Positions 55,593-64,000 of a stretch of 64,000 nucleotides of DNA are shown piece after piece (within the stretch, counting starts at the first letter, position 1; every line of letters starts with the position of its first letter). The DNA lies in the NCBI RefSeq assembly GCF_036226405.1, contig NZ_CP108464.1, positions 8,122,001 to 8,186,000 of the forward strand. The letters run 5' to 3'. The notes below the pieces were generated by a model, which saw only the letters and a program-made list of their open reading frames with translations, had not been told where the DNA came from and ran no database searches. The DNA comes from Streptomyces sp. NBC_01260 (lineage in GTDB: Bacteria; Actinomycetota; Actinomycetes; Streptomycetales; Streptomycetaceae). The position numbers were made by a program, and so were the translations under genes.

Positions 55593-56575
55593 AGCCCTTC
55601 AGCTATCTGCGCGCCGGATCCGTCGCCGAAGCGGTCCGGGAGAGCGCGGCCAGTCCCGGAGCCCGGTTCCTCGGCGGCGGCACCAACCTCGTCGACCTGA
55701 TGAAGCTGGGGGTGGAGAGCCCCGGTCTGCTCATCGACGTGAGCAGGCTCCCGCTGGACCGGGTGACGGACACCGCCGACGGCGGACTGCGCATCGGCGC
55801 GACGGTACGCAACAGCGACCTGGCCGCCCATCACACGGTGCGCACCCGCTATCCGGCCCTCTCCCAGGCACTGCTGGCCGGCGCCTCCGGGCAACTGCGC
55901 AACACCGCCACCACCGGCGGCAACCTCCTCCAGCGCACCCGCTGCCCGTACTTCCAGGACACGTCCAAGCCCTGCAACAAACGCGAGCCCGGCAGTGGCT
56001 GCCCGGCCCGCGAGGGCGCCCACCGCGACCTCGCCGTCCTCGGCCACTCCTCCGAATGCGTCGCCACCCACCCCTCGGACATGGCGGTCGCCCTGGCCGC
56101 CCTCGACGCCACGGTCCTGCTGCACGGACCGGACGGCGAACGCGCCGTGCCCGTCACCGGTTTTCACCGGCTGCCCGGGGACAGCCCGGACACGGACACC
56201 GTGATCCGGCCGGACGAACTCATCACCGAGGTACTTCTGCCGCCGCTCCCCGACGGCACGGTCTGCCTCTACCGCAAGGCCCGCGACCGCGCGTCGTTCG
56301 CCTTCGCCCTGGCCTCCGTCGCCGCGGTGCTGCACGTCCGCGGCGGCCGGATCGAGCACGCGGCCCTCGCGTTCGGCGGCCTCGCCCATCGCCCCTGGCG
56401 GGCCCGTGCCGCCGAGGAGATCCTCCGCGGCGCACCCGCCACCGACGAGACGTACGAAACAGCGGTGGACGCCGAACTCGCCGCGGCCCGCCCGCTGCGC
56501 GACAACGCGTTCAAGGTCACCCTGGCCCGCCGGCTGGCCGTCGACGCCCTGGCCGAACTCGCCGCCCGCCCCTGA
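55589..56575 (+). CDS. FAD (and 4Fe-4S) subunit of the aldehyde oxidoreductase (PaoB type)
   Basis: 328 residues. FAD-binding motif ARFLGGGTNLVDLMKLGVE near residue 25 and GQLRNTATTGGNLLQRTRCP near 108. The latter runs into an insertion with Cys residues (RCPYFQDTSKPC and REPGSGCP), as in E. coli PaoB where it binds a [4Fe-4S] cluster. The start is a GTG overlapping the 2Fe-2S gene's stop. Confidence 0.9.
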   Translation: MKPFSYLRAGSVAEAVRESAASPGARFLGGGTNLVDLMKLGVESPGLLIDVSRLPLDRVTDTADGGLRIGATVRNSDLAAHHTVRTRYPALSQALLAGASGQLRNTATTGGNLLQRTRCPYFQDTSKPCNKREPGSGCPAREGAHRDLAVLGHSSECVATHPSDMAVALAALDATVLLHGPDGERAVPVTGFHRLPGDSPDTDTVIRPDELITEVLLPPLPDGTVCLYRKARDRASFAFALASVAAVLHVRGGRIEHAALAFGGLAHRPWRARAAEEILRGAPATDETYETAVDAELAAARPLRDNAFKVTLARRLAVDALAELAARP

Positions 56576-56594
56576 AGAGCCGAGGACTCCCACC

Positions 56595-58694
56595 ATGAGC
56601 CACGCCCCCCAGCCACTGGGTGCTCCCGTCGTCCGCCGCGAGGGCCGGGACAAGGTGACCGGCGCCGCGCGCTACTCCGCCGAACGCGACCTGCCCGGCT
56701 GCCTGTACGCCTGGCCCGTGCCCGCCACCGTCCCGCGCGGCCGCGTCACCGCGATCCGCACCGCCGGGGCGATGGCCCTCCCGGGCGTCCGTGCCGTCCT
56801 CACCCACGAGAACGCGCCGCGCACCGAGGAACCGGACGACCCGATCCTCGCCGTCCTCCAGGACGACCACGTGCCGCACCGCGGCTGGCAGATCGCCCTC
56901 GTCGTGGCCGACACCCTCGAAGACGCACGGGCGGGTGCCGAGGCGCTGCACATCACCTACGAGACCGCCCCGCACGACGTCCTCCTGACTGAGGACCACC
57001 CCGGCCTGTACACCCCGCAGACCGTCAACGGCGGCTACCCGGCTGTACGCGAACGCGGCGACTTCGACCAGGCCTTCGCCGCCGCACCCGTACGGATCGA
57101 CGCCACGTACACACTCGGCGCCCTGCACAACCACCCGATGGAGCCGCACGCCTCGACCGCCCACTGGTCGCCGGACGGGCATCTCACCGTGTACGACAGC
57201 GGCCAGGGCGCCACCAAGGTGCGCGACAGTCTCGCCACCGTGTTCAAGCTGCGGCCGGACCAGGTCACCGTCGTCTCGGAGCACGTGGGCGGCGGCTTCG
57301 GCTGCAAGGGCACCCCGCGCCCCCAGGCCGTGCTCGCCGCCATGGCCGCCCTCCACACCGGCCATCCCGTCGAACTCGCCATGCCCCGGCGCCACATGGC
57401 CGCGGTCGTCGGTCACCGAGCGCCCACCGTCCAGCGTGTCCGGCTCGGCGCCGAGGCCGACGGCACACTCACCTCGCTCGCCCACGAGATCATCTCCCAC
57501 ACCTCCACCGTCAAGGAGTTCGTGGAGCAGGCCGCCGTACCGGCCCGGGTGATGTACGGCTCCGCACACAGCCGCACCGGCCACCGGGTCGCCGCCCTCG
57601 ACGTCCCGAGCCCGTCGTGGATGCGTGCCCCGGGCGAGGCCTCCGGCATGTACGCGCTCGAATCGGCCCTCGACGAACTCGCCTCGGCCCTCGGTATCGA
57701 CCCCGTCGAACTGCGCCTGCGCAACGATCCGGCCGGCGAACCGGACTCCGGGAAGCCCTTCAGCAGTCGCGGTCTGGCCGGCTGTCTGCGGGAGGGCGCC
57801 GCCCGCTTCGGCTGGCACGGGCGCGATCCCCGCCCCGCGATCCGCCGGGAAGGGGTGCTGCTGCTCGGTACAGGCGTCGCCTCCGCCACGTACCCCGTCT
57901 ACATCGCTGCCTCCCACGCCTCGGCCCACGCCGCCGCCGACGGCTCGTACCGCATCGCGGTCAACGCCACCGACATCGGTACCGGCGCCCGCACCGTCCT
58001 CGCCCAGATCGCCGCGAGCGTGCTGGCGACCCCGGTGGAGAACGTGACGGTCGACATCGGCAACAGCGAACTGCCGGATGCCCCGCTGGCCGGTGGCTCC
58101 TCCGGCACCGCCTCCTGGGGCTGGTCGGTGCACAAGGCGGCGGCCGGCCTCGTGCGGCAGCTCGGTGAGCGCACCGGACCGCTGGCCGACGGGGGAGTGA
58201 CGGTCACCGCCGACACCGGGAGCGAGACGGCAGTCGAGTCCCCGTACGCCCGGCACGCCTTCGGGGCGCACTTCGCCGAGGTCGCCGTCGACAGCCGGAC
58301 CGGCGAGGTCCGGGTACGCCGGATGCTCGGGGTCTTCGCCGCCGGACGCATCCTCAACTCCCGTACCGCACGCTCCCAGTTCATCGGCGGGATGACCATG
58401 GGCCTGGGCATGGCGCTGACCGAGTCCAGCACCATGGACCCGGTCTTCGGGGACTACACCGAGAGTGACCTCGCCTCCTACCATGTGCCGGCCTGCGCGG
58501 ACGCGGTCGGCATCGAGGCGCACTGGATCGACGAGGAGGACCCGCATCTGAACCCGATGGGCAGCAAGGGCATCGGCGAGATCGGCATCGTCGGCGCGGC
58601 GGCGGCGATCGGCAACGCTGTCCGGCACGCCACCGGCGCCCGGCTGCGCACCCTCCCGCTCGCCCCGGACCGGCTGCTGCCGCACCTGCCCTGA
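56595..58694 (+). CDS. Molybdopterin subunit of the aldehyde oxidoreductase (PaoC type)
   Basis: 699 residues of the xanthine oxidase family. Markers in order: the N-terminal RREGRDKVTGAARYSAERDL, NHPMEPHASTAHW near 180, the molybdopterin loop VSEHVGGGFGCKGTPRPQAV near 232, and the C-terminal GSKGIGEIGIVGAAAAIGNA with the catalytic Glu. Closest in layout to PaoC, which oxidises aromatic and aliphatic aldehydes to acids. No XdhC/PaoD-type maturation factor is in the window. The start ATG 56595 has only a weak ribosome site. Confidence 0.9.
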   Translation: MSHAPQPLGAPVVRREGRDKVTGAARYSAERDLPGCLYAWPVPATVPRGRVTAIRTAGAMALPGVRAVLTHENAPRTEEPDDPILAVLQDDHVPHRGWQIALVVADTLEDARAGAEALHITYETAPHDVLLTEDHPGLYTPQTVNGGYPAVRERGDFDQAFAAAPVRIDATYTLGALHNHPMEPHASTAHWSPDGHLTVYDSGQGATKVRDSLATVFKLRPDQVTVVSEHVGGGFGCKGTPRPQAVLAAMAALHTGHPVELAMPRRHMAAVVGHRAPTVQRVRLGAEADGTLTSLAHEIISHTSTVKEFVEQAAVPARVMYGSAHSRTGHRVAALDVPSPSWMRAPGEASGMYALESALDELASALGIDPVELRLRNDPAGEPDSGKPFSSRGLAGCLREGAARFGWHGRDPRPAIRREGVLLLGTGVASATYPVYIAASHASAHAAADGSYRIAVNATDIGTGARTVLAQIAASVLATPVENVTVDIGNSELPDAPLAGGSSGTASWGWSVHKAAAGLVRQLGERTGPLADGGVTVTADTGSETAVESPYARHAFGAHFAEVAVDSRTGEVRVRRMLGVFAAGRILNSRTARSQFIGGMTMGLGMALTESSTMDPVFGDYTESDLASYHVPACADAVGIEAHWIDEEDPHLNPMGSKGIGEIGIVGAAAAIGNAVRHATGARLRTLPLAPDRLLPHLP

Positions 58695-58783
58695 CGGCGG
58701 GCGCCGCCCGGCACCGCCGCCAGGGGCAAATGCGCAGGTCATCAGGGGTGCACGGCCGGATGTGTTGCGCAACCGGCTCTACC

Positions 58784-58825
58784 GGGTCACCCTATGGAGT
58801 GACCCAGAAGTGACATCCGCTCACT
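58784..58825 (+). promoter_or_regulatory. Overlapping GTCAC/GTGAC inverted repeats upstream of the HATPase gene
   Basis: GGGTCAC (58784-58790) mirrors GTGACCC (58799-58805), then AGTGA (58809-58813) mirrors TCACT (58821-58825). The second has the AGTGA-N-TCACY form of BldD sites. The block ends about 70 bases before the start codon. Confidence 0.4.
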
Positions 58826-58893
58826 CTTTGCATTCGGGGGCCGTTCGTTCAACGGGGCGAAGCATGTGGGCCTCGATGTGAGGAGCCTCGACG

Positions 58894-59403
58894 ATGACCG
58901 TTCCACTCGACCGGCACTATCTGGTCGAACTCCAGGTTTCGGCAGAGCGTGTGTCCCAGCTGCGGCGGATCATCGCCGCGCATCTCCGCCACTGGAGTCT
59001 CGAACTTCACATCCGGCCCGTGTGCCGTGCTGTGGAGGAGCTGCTGACCAATGTCCAGCGGCACGTCGGCGACGACAGCACCTGTGTCCTCCAACTCCGC
59101 TGGTCCGGACGGCACCTCACGGTCTCCGTCGCCGACAACGGTGCCGAAATGCCGAGGCTGCTCCACGAGGGCGGCGGCCTCAGCCGGGTGATGGCCCTCA
59201 GCGACAGCTGGGGCACCTGCCGGACAGCCGAGGGCAAGGTCGTCTGGTTCACCCGGTACGCGCAGGAGCCGCAGCACATCGCACTGGTGCCGCTCCCGCC
59301 GCTGCCCGGAGTCCGCGAATTCCGCCGTCCGCCCGCCGTGGTCACGGACTTCCCCGTGGCCGCACCCGCCCGGACCGACGCCCCCGCCCCCGCCCTCGTC
59401 TGA
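58894..59403 (+). CDS. HATPase-domain protein (anti-sigma factor / RsbW-like kinase)
   Basis: 169 residues. The GHKL ATPase boxes are seen as the N box CRAVEELLTNVQRHVGDD (near residue 45) and G1 VSVADNGAEMP (near 79); the G2 region GGGLSRVMALSDSWG follows. The C-terminal ~50 residues are a Pro/Ala-rich tail. Streptomycetes have dozens of such proteins; tested ones bind sigma factors of the SigB/F family or STAS proteins. No sigma or STAS gene adjoins it. Possible BldD-type operator upstream. Confidence 0.85.
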   Translation: MTVPLDRHYLVELQVSAERVSQLRRIIAAHLRHWSLELHIRPVCRAVEELLTNVQRHVGDDSTCVLQLRWSGRHLTVSVADNGAEMPRLLHEGGGLSRVMALSDSWGTCRTAEGKVVWFTRYAQEPQHIALVPLPPLPGVREFRRPPAVVTDFPVAAPARTDAPAPALV

Positions 59404-59480
59404 GACGCGCGGCACGGAGCGGTGCCGTGCGGCCGCCCGGCCGCTGCCCCGCACTCCGTACCGCAGCACCTCGCAGTCCT

Positions 59481-59531
59481 CCCGCCCGGCGCGGACCATG
59501 CGCACCGCACGTATGGTCCGCGCCGGGCGGG
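59481..59531 (+). terminator. Terminator of the HATPase gene
   Basis: A perfect 19-bp inverted repeat (59481-59499 with 59513-59531) around 13 bases. Confidence 0.75.
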
Positions 59532-59610
59532 TACACGTGCGCCGGGCCCGCGTTGCGCCACCGCGCGCGACGCGGCACGGTCGGAGTACCGAGGCAAGGA
59601 GGCCACAGTC

Positions 59611-61023
59611 ATGCCCATCGCGACGGTCAACCCCGCGAACGGCGAGACCCTCAGGACGTTCGACGCCCTGGGAGCGGACGAGATCGAGCGGCGGCTCGCC
59701 GCGGCGGACACCGCCTTCCGGGAGTACCGCACCACCGGGTTCGGCGAACGGTCCCGTCTGATGAACCGGGCCGCGGACCTCCTCGACGAGGACCAGCAGG
59801 ACATCGCCCGCACCATGACCCTGGAGATGGGCAAGCCGGTCGGGGCGGCCCGCGCGGAGGCCGCGAAATGCGCGAAGGCCATGCGCTGGTACGCGTCCCA
59901 CGCCCAGGGACTCCTCGCCGACGAGCACCCCGCACCCGCCGACGTCGAGGACTCCGGCGCCTCCCGCGCCTACGTCCACTACCGCCCGCTGGGCACCGTG
60001 CTCGCCGTGATGCCATGGAACTTCCCGCTCTGGCAGGTCGTACGGTTCGCGGCCCCCGCCCTCATGGCGGGCAACACCGGGCTGCTGAAGCACGCGTCCA
60101 ACGTGCCGCAGACCGCGCTCTACCTGGGCGACCTGTTCCGCCGGGCCGGATTCCCGGAAGGCTGCTTCCAGACCCTGCTGGTGGGATCCGCAGCGGTCGA
60201 GGCGATCCTGCGCGACCGCCGGGTGGCCGCGGCCACCCTGACCGGCAGCGAACCGGCCGGCCGCGCGGTCGCGGCCGTCGCGGGCGACGAGGTGAAGCGG
60301 ACCGTCCTGGAACTGGGCGGCAGCGACCCGTATCTCGTCCTGCCCTCGGCCGACGTCGCCAGGGCGGCCCGCACCGCCGTCACCGCCCGGGTCCAGAACA
60401 ACGGACAGTCCTGCATCGCCGCCAAGCGGTTCATCGTGCACACCGAGGTGTACGAGGAGTTCGCCGAACGCTTCACCGTGGGCATGCGCGACCTGACCGT
60501 CGGCGACCCGCTCCAGGAGTCCACCGACGTCGGCCCGCTCGCCAGCGAGCAGGGCCGCACCGACCTGGAGGAACTCGTCGACGACGCCGTACGGCAGGGC
60601 GCGAGCGCCCTGTGCGGCGGCGGCCGGCCCGAGGGGCTGGAGGGCGGTCTGGAACACGGCTGGTTCTACGCCCCCACCGTCCTTGCCGGCATCACACCCG
60701 CCATGCGGATCCACCACGAGGAGACCTTCGGCCCCGTCGCCTCGCTCTACCGGGTGAACAGCCTCGACGAGGCGGTGGACCTCGCCAACGACACCCCCTT
60801 CGGGCTCAGCTCCAACGTATGGACCCGCGACCCCGAGGAGAGCCGACGCTGCATCCGCGATCTGGAGGCGGGCGGGGTCTTCTTCAACGGGATGACGGCC
60901 TCGCACCCCGCGCTGCCGTTCGGCGGGGTGAAGCGCTCCGGCTACGGACGTGAGCTGGCCGGACACGGCATCCGAGAGTTCTGCAACGCCACGACCGTCT
61001 GGTACAGCCCCGAGCTGCGGTGA
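59611..61023 (+). CDS. NAD(P)-dependent succinate-semialdehyde / aldehyde dehydrogenase
   Basis: 470 residues of the ALDH superfamily, GabD/SSADH branch. Catalytic Glu in VLELGGSDPYLVL (near 234) and catalytic Cys in NNGQSCIAAKRFI (near 268) are both present. The cofactor pocket is GTVLAVMPWNFPLWQVVRFA (near 130). The C-terminal PFGGVKRSGYGRELAGHGI is standard. It would oxidise succinate semialdehyde or similar short semialdehydes. ATG follows AAGGAGG. It lies 46 bases before the phosphoketolase gene and may be co-transcribed, although the two steps are not known to be linked. Confidence 0.9.
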   Translation: MPIATVNPANGETLRTFDALGADEIERRLAAADTAFREYRTTGFGERSRLMNRAADLLDEDQQDIARTMTLEMGKPVGAARAEAAKCAKAMRWYASHAQGLLADEHPAPADVEDSGASRAYVHYRPLGTVLAVMPWNFPLWQVVRFAAPALMAGNTGLLKHASNVPQTALYLGDLFRRAGFPEGCFQTLLVGSAAVEAILRDRRVAAATLTGSEPAGRAVAAVAGDEVKRTVLELGGSDPYLVLPSADVARAARTAVTARVQNNGQSCIAAKRFIVHTEVYEEFAERFTVGMRDLTVGDPLQESTDVGPLASEQGRTDLEELVDDAVRQGASALCGGGRPEGLEGGLEHGWFYAPTVLAGITPAMRIHHEETFGPVASLYRVNSLDEAVDLANDTPFGLSSNVWTRDPEESRRCIRDLEAGGVFFNGMTASHPALPFGGVKRSGYGRELAGHGIREFCNATTVWYSPELR

Positions 61024-61069
61024 CCGCGTCCCCAGCCCCCGGCCCTGTCCCGCCCGCTGAGAGGTGACC

Positions 61070-63457
61070 ATGAGCGACGCCCCACCGACCCCACCGACCA
61101 CCTGCCCGTCCGACGAAGAGATCTCCGCGCTCGACGCCCACTGGCGGGCGGCCAACTACCTGGCCGTCGGCCAGATCTACCTGATGGCCAACCCGTTGCT
61201 GACCCGGCCGCTCGCCCCCGAGCACATCAAGCCCAGGCTGCTCGGCCACTGGGGCACCTCGCCGGGGCTCAACCTCGTGTACACGCACCTCAACCGCGTC
61301 ATCGCCGCGCGCGGTATCCCCGCGCTGTGCGTCTGGGGCCCCGGCCACGGCGGCCCCGCCGTACTCGCCAACTCCTGGCTCGAGGGCAGCTACTCGGAGA
61401 CGTACCCCGATGTGAGCAGGGACGCGGCGGGCATGGGGGCACTGTTCAAGCAGTTCTCCTTCCCCGGCGGCGTGCCCAGCCACGTCGCACCCGAGACCCC
61501 CGGCTCCATCCACGAGGGCGGCGAACTCGGCTACTCCCTCGCCCACGCCTACGGCGCCGCCCTCGACCACCCGGACCTGCTCGTCACCTGCGTCATCGGC
61601 GACGGCGAGGCGGAGACCGGACCGCTCGCCGGCTCCTGGCACGCCAACAAGTTCCTCGATCCGGTCCACGACGGAGCCGTCCTGCCGGTCCTCCACCTCA
61701 ACGGCTACAAGATCGCCAACCCGACGGTGCTCGCGCGCCTCCCCGAGGGCGAGCTCGACGCCCTGCTGCGCGGCTACGGGCACGAACCGCTGTACGTGCA
61801 GGGCGACGACCCCCTCACCGTGCACCGGGCGATGGCCGCCGCGATGGACCGGGCCGTCGACCGCATCGGCGAGCTCCAGGTGGCCGCCCGGACCGGTGGC
61901 GACACCGCACGCCCGCTCTGGCCCATGATCGTGCTGCGCACCCCGAAGGGGTGGACCGGCCCCGCCGAGGTGGACGGAGTGCCCGTCGAGGACACCTGGC
62001 GCGCCCACCAGGTCCCGCTGCCCGGGGTCCGCGAGAATCCGGCCCACCTGCGTCAGCTGGAGGAGTGGCTGCGCTCCTACCGGCCCGAGGAACTCTTCGA
62101 CGCCGAAGGGCGCCCCTCGGCCCAGGTCCTCGCCTGTGTGCCCGGGGGCACGGCCCGGCTCGGCTCCAGCCCGTACGCCAACGGCGGGCTGCTCCTGCGC
62201 GACCTGCCCGTTCCGCCGCTCGACGGCCACGGGGTCCGGGTGGACCGGCCGGGCACCGTCCTGCACGAACCGACCCGGGTGCTCGGCGGTCTGCTGGAGG
62301 CCGTCATGGCGGCCACCGCGGACCGCAGGGACTTCCGGGTCGTCGGCCCCGACGAGACGGCCTCGAACCGGCTCGACGCCCTCTACGAGGCCACCGGAAA
62401 GGCCTGGCAGGCCCGGACGCTGCCCACCGACGAGCATCTCTCCCGCGACGGCCGCGTCATGGAGGTCCTCTCCGAGCACCTGTGCCAGGGATGGCTGGAG
62501 GGCTATCTGCTCACCGGCCGGCACGGACTGTTCTCCTGCTACGAGGCGTTCGCCCACATCGTCGACTCGATGGTCAACCAGCACATCAAATGGCTGCGGA
62601 CCTCGCGCCGGCTGCCGTGGCGCCGCCCCATCGCCTCCCTCAACTACCTCCTCACCTCGCACGTCTGGCGCCAGGACCACAACGGCTTCTCGCACCAGGA
62701 CCCGGGCTTCGTCGACCACATCCTCAACAAGAGCCCCGAGGTCGTCCGCGTCTATCTGCCCCCGGACACGAACACCCTGCTGTCCGTGGCCGACCACGCG
62801 CTGCGCAGCCGCGACTACGTCAACGTGATCGTGGCCGGCAAGCAGCCGAGCCTCGACTGGCTCACCCTCGACCAGGCCCGTGCGCACTGCGCGCGAGGTG
62901 CCGGGGTCTGGGAGTGGGCGGGTACGGAGGACGGCAGCCGCGAGCCCGATGTGGTGCTCGCCTGCGCCGGGGACGTACCCACCCTGGAGATCCTGGCCGC
63001 GGCCGGTCTGCTGCGGCGCCACCTGCCCGAGCTGGCGGTGCGGGTGGTGAACGTCGTCGACATGGCCCGGCTCATGCCGCACGGCGAGCATCCGCACGGG
63101 ATGCCGGACTCCGAGTACGACGCCCTCTTCACCCGCGACAAGCCGGTGATCTTCGCGTACCACGGCTATCCCTGGCTGATCCACCGGCTGGCCTACCGCC
63201 GCACCGGCCACGCCCAGCTGCACGTCCGGGGCTACAAGGAGGAGGGCACGACCACCACGCCCTTCGACATGGTGGTCCGCAACGACCTCGACCGCTACCG
63301 GCTGGTCATGGACGTCATCGACCGGGTCCCGGGCCTCGGCGTGCGTGCCGTGGCGGTGCGTCAGGCGATGTCCGACACCCGCACCCGCCACCACGCCTGG
63401 ATCCGCGAGCACGGCACGGATCTGCCCGAGGTGGCCGACTGGACCTGGGAGGGCTGA
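61070..63457 (+). CDS. xfp: Phosphoketolase (xylulose-5-phosphate / fructose-6-phosphate)
   Basis: 795 residues, the standard length. Cleaves xylulose-5-phosphate (and often fructose-6-phosphate) with phosphate to acetyl phosphate plus glyceraldehyde-3-phosphate (or erythrose-4-phosphate), using thiamine diphosphate. Blocks seen: [20 protein letters not shown] near residue 64, [20 protein letters not shown] near 94, the ThDP motif [20 protein letters not shown] near 184, and [20 protein letters not shown] near 530. ATG 61070 follows GAGAGG; a GTG two codons upstream is closer than ideal. No acetate kinase gene lies in the window to use the acetyl phosphate. Confidence 0.95.
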   Translation: MSDAPPTPPTTCPSDEEISALDAHWRAANYLAVGQIYLMANPLLTRPLAPEHIKPRLLGHWGTSPGLNLVYTHLNRVIAARGIPALCVWGPGHGGPAVLANSWLEGSYSETYPDVSRDAAGMGALFKQFSFPGGVPSHVAPETPGSIHEGGELGYSLAHAYGAALDHPDLLVTCVIGDGEAETGPLAGSWHANKFLDPVHDGAVLPVLHLNGYKIANPTVLARLPEGELDALLRGYGHEPLYVQGDDPLTVHRAMAAAMDRAVDRIGELQVAARTGGDTARPLWPMIVLRTPKGWTGPAEVDGVPVEDTWRAHQVPLPGVRENPAHLRQLEEWLRSYRPEELFDAEGRPSAQVLACVPGGTARLGSSPYANGGLLLRDLPVPPLDGHGVRVDRPGTVLHEPTRVLGGLLEAVMAATADRRDFRVVGPDETASNRLDALYEATGKAWQARTLPTDEHLSRDGRVMEVLSEHLCQGWLEGYLLTGRHGLFSCYEAFAHIVDSMVNQHIKWLRTSRRLPWRRPIASLNYLLTSHVWRQDHNGFSHQDPGFVDHILNKSPEVVRVYLPPDTNTLLSVADHALRSRDYVNVIVAGKQPSLDWLTLDQARAHCARGAGVWEWAGTEDGSREPDVVLACAGDVPTLEILAAAGLLRRHLPELAVRVVNVVDMARLMPHGEHPHGMPDSEYDALFTRDKPVIFAYHGYPWLIHRLAYRRTGHAQLHVRGYKEEGTTTTPFDMVVRNDLDRYRLVMDVIDRVPGLGVRAVAVRQAMSDTRTRHHAWIREHGTDLPEVADWTWEG

Positions 63458-63474
63458 GGCCCGCGCAGCGCGCG

Positions 63475-63509
63475 GCAGGGCCGGGACGGATGCGCCGTCC
63501 GGGCCCTGC
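63475..63509. terminator. Terminator between phosphoketolase and the converging small gene
   Basis: 15-base arms (63475-63489 with 63495-63509) pair with one mismatch around a 5-base loop; the position suits both strands. Confidence 0.7.
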
Positions 63510-63522
63510 CGTACGCAAGGGG

Positions 63523-63846
63523 TCAGCGGCCGACGGCTCGGGCCAGCTGGGCCTTCGTCATCGATGAACGCCCCTTGACGTTCTTGTGCTTCGCCTCTTC
63601 GTAGAGCTGGTCGCGGGTGGGGCCCTGCGCGCCGCTGTGCGAGCGCAGACCGCCGCGCCGGGAGGGCGAGATGTCCTCGGTCGACGTACGGCTCGCGGTC
63701 CTGGACTCGCCGGAACGGGCGCGCTCCTTGTTGACCGTCCGGGCCGCGATCTCCTCGGCCCGGTCCTCACCGACCCCGCGCTCCTGGGCGGACTCCTTGA
63801 TGTGCTCGTACTGCCGTGCCCGCTTGGGACTCGATCCGCGTGGCAT
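63523..63846 (-). CDS. Small basic protein with Rho-N/SAP-like C-terminal motif
   Basis: 107 residues, strongly charged. The N-terminal half (RARQYEHIKESAQERGVGED then RAEEIAARTVNKERA) matches the small actinomycete proteins usually labelled plasmid stabilization protein. The C-terminal ~35 residues (TRDQLYEEAKHKNVKGRSSM then TKAQLARAVGR) have the helix-extension-helix form of Rho N-terminal / SAP domains, which bind nucleic acid. ATG 63846 follows GGAGAG. A stabilisation role is not supported here; nucleic acid binding is the fair inference. Confidence 0.78.
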   Translation of the reverse strand: MPRGSSPKRARQYEHIKESAQERGVGEDRAEEIAARTVNKERARSGESRTASRTSTEDISPSRRGGLRSHSGAQGPTRDQLYEEAKHKNVKGRSSMTKAQLARAVGR

Positions 63847-63898
63847 CGTGTGCTCTCCTCTCACCCGGGCTCCGTCCCGGACTCTGCGTGCGGGGCCT

Positions 63899-64000
63899 TC
63901 AGTAGCGCAGCGCCGCCGCGATCCGCCCGTGCTCCTTGAGCGAGTCGTCCGCGAGGAACACCACGTCCGCGCCGCTGTCCAGCGCCGCCTCGACCAGCTC
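63899..64000 (-). CDS. C-terminal end of an unidentified protein (cut by window edge)
   Basis: The last 33 codons of a minus-strand gene continuing past the right edge (LVEAALDSGADVVFLADDSL, ending IAAALRY). The ending resembles the final strand-helix of eRF1-like BaeRF domains of actinomycetes, in which a Gly-containing turn leads to an Ala-rich ALLR(Y/W) terminus, but the fragment is too short to decide. Confidence 0.4.
   Translation of the reverse strand, partial: ELVEAALDSGADVVFLADDSLKEHGRIAAALRY

Noticed and set aside
56517..58772. 751-codon minus-strand frame opposite the molybdopterin subunit
   Set aside because: Same reason: it mirrors a clearly recognised gene and shows no motif.
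60884..63412. Long minus-strand open frame opposite phosphoketolase
   Set aside because: Composition is low-complexity and the plus strand encodes a textbook phosphoketolase over the same bases.

Overview
The window is very G+C-rich and shows the habits of a Streptomyces-type actinomycete chromosome: third-position G/C bias, many GTG starts, ATGA/GTGA stop-start overlaps, several apparently leaderless genes, and actinomycete-restricted families (DUF6191, DUF6325, DUF6479, a SigF/SigB-type sigma factor, a RsbU-like phosphatase, a HATPase of the anti-sigma type). I see no insertion sequence, prophage, CRISPR array, rRNA or tRNA. This is core or near-core chromosome, not a mobile island. The first gene and the last are cut by the window edges.

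Left third (1-22.9 kb). A NicX/aminopeptidase-T-like gene, a proline iminopeptidase, CbiZ (cobinamide salvage) and a beta-hydroxyacid dehydrogenase run rightward into a strong shared terminator. On the minus strand lies a sulfur operon: a short leader peptide, metY, metX and a Tat-exported sulfite-oxidase-like molybdoenzyme. Behind it is a carnitine catabolic operon, cdhC-cdhA-cdhB, which would turn L-carnitine into 3-dehydrocarnitine, then betainyl-CoA plus acetoacetate, then glycine betaine. It sits next to a regulator that joins an Xre domain to a TetR domain. After a general-stress type sigma factor come a quinone oxidoreductase/GNAT pair, a RsbU-like phosphatase, a TetR-SDR-alcohol dehydrogenase operon, and a divergent DedA/PAP2 versus BlaI/M56 pair sharing one 33-bp operator.

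Middle (22.9-46.8 kb). An ABC-F ATPase is preceded by a leaderless 8-residue leader peptide and hairpins, the layout of ribosome-mediated attenuation. The dihydroxyacetone kinase genes dhaK-dhaL-dhaM, an Xre regulator, a TOBE/Mop regulator, a DHA2-family exporter and a glutathionyl-hydroquinone-reductase-like protein follow. Monomeric isocitrate dehydrogenase, an orphan ctaD with a small membrane protein, and a type II NADH dehydrogenase form a central metabolism/respiration block. A compact second Rho protein and the methylmalonyl-CoA mutase operon (mutA-mutB-meaB) end this part.

Right third (46.8-64 kb). Small conserved actinomycete genes (DUF6325, SHOCT, DUF1992, DUF6479, VOC and GNAT proteins), a tyrosine phosphatase, and a His-rich exported protein under a CsoR-like copper operator lead to a PaoABC-type molybdenum aldehyde oxidoreductase operon. 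It is followed by an anti-sigma-type ATPase, a semialdehyde dehydrogenase and a phosphoketolase.

The most notable signals are regulatory: two short leader peptides, a two-DNA-binding-domain regulator with palindromes and direct repeats around it, and textbook operators for CsoR- and BlaI-type repressors.
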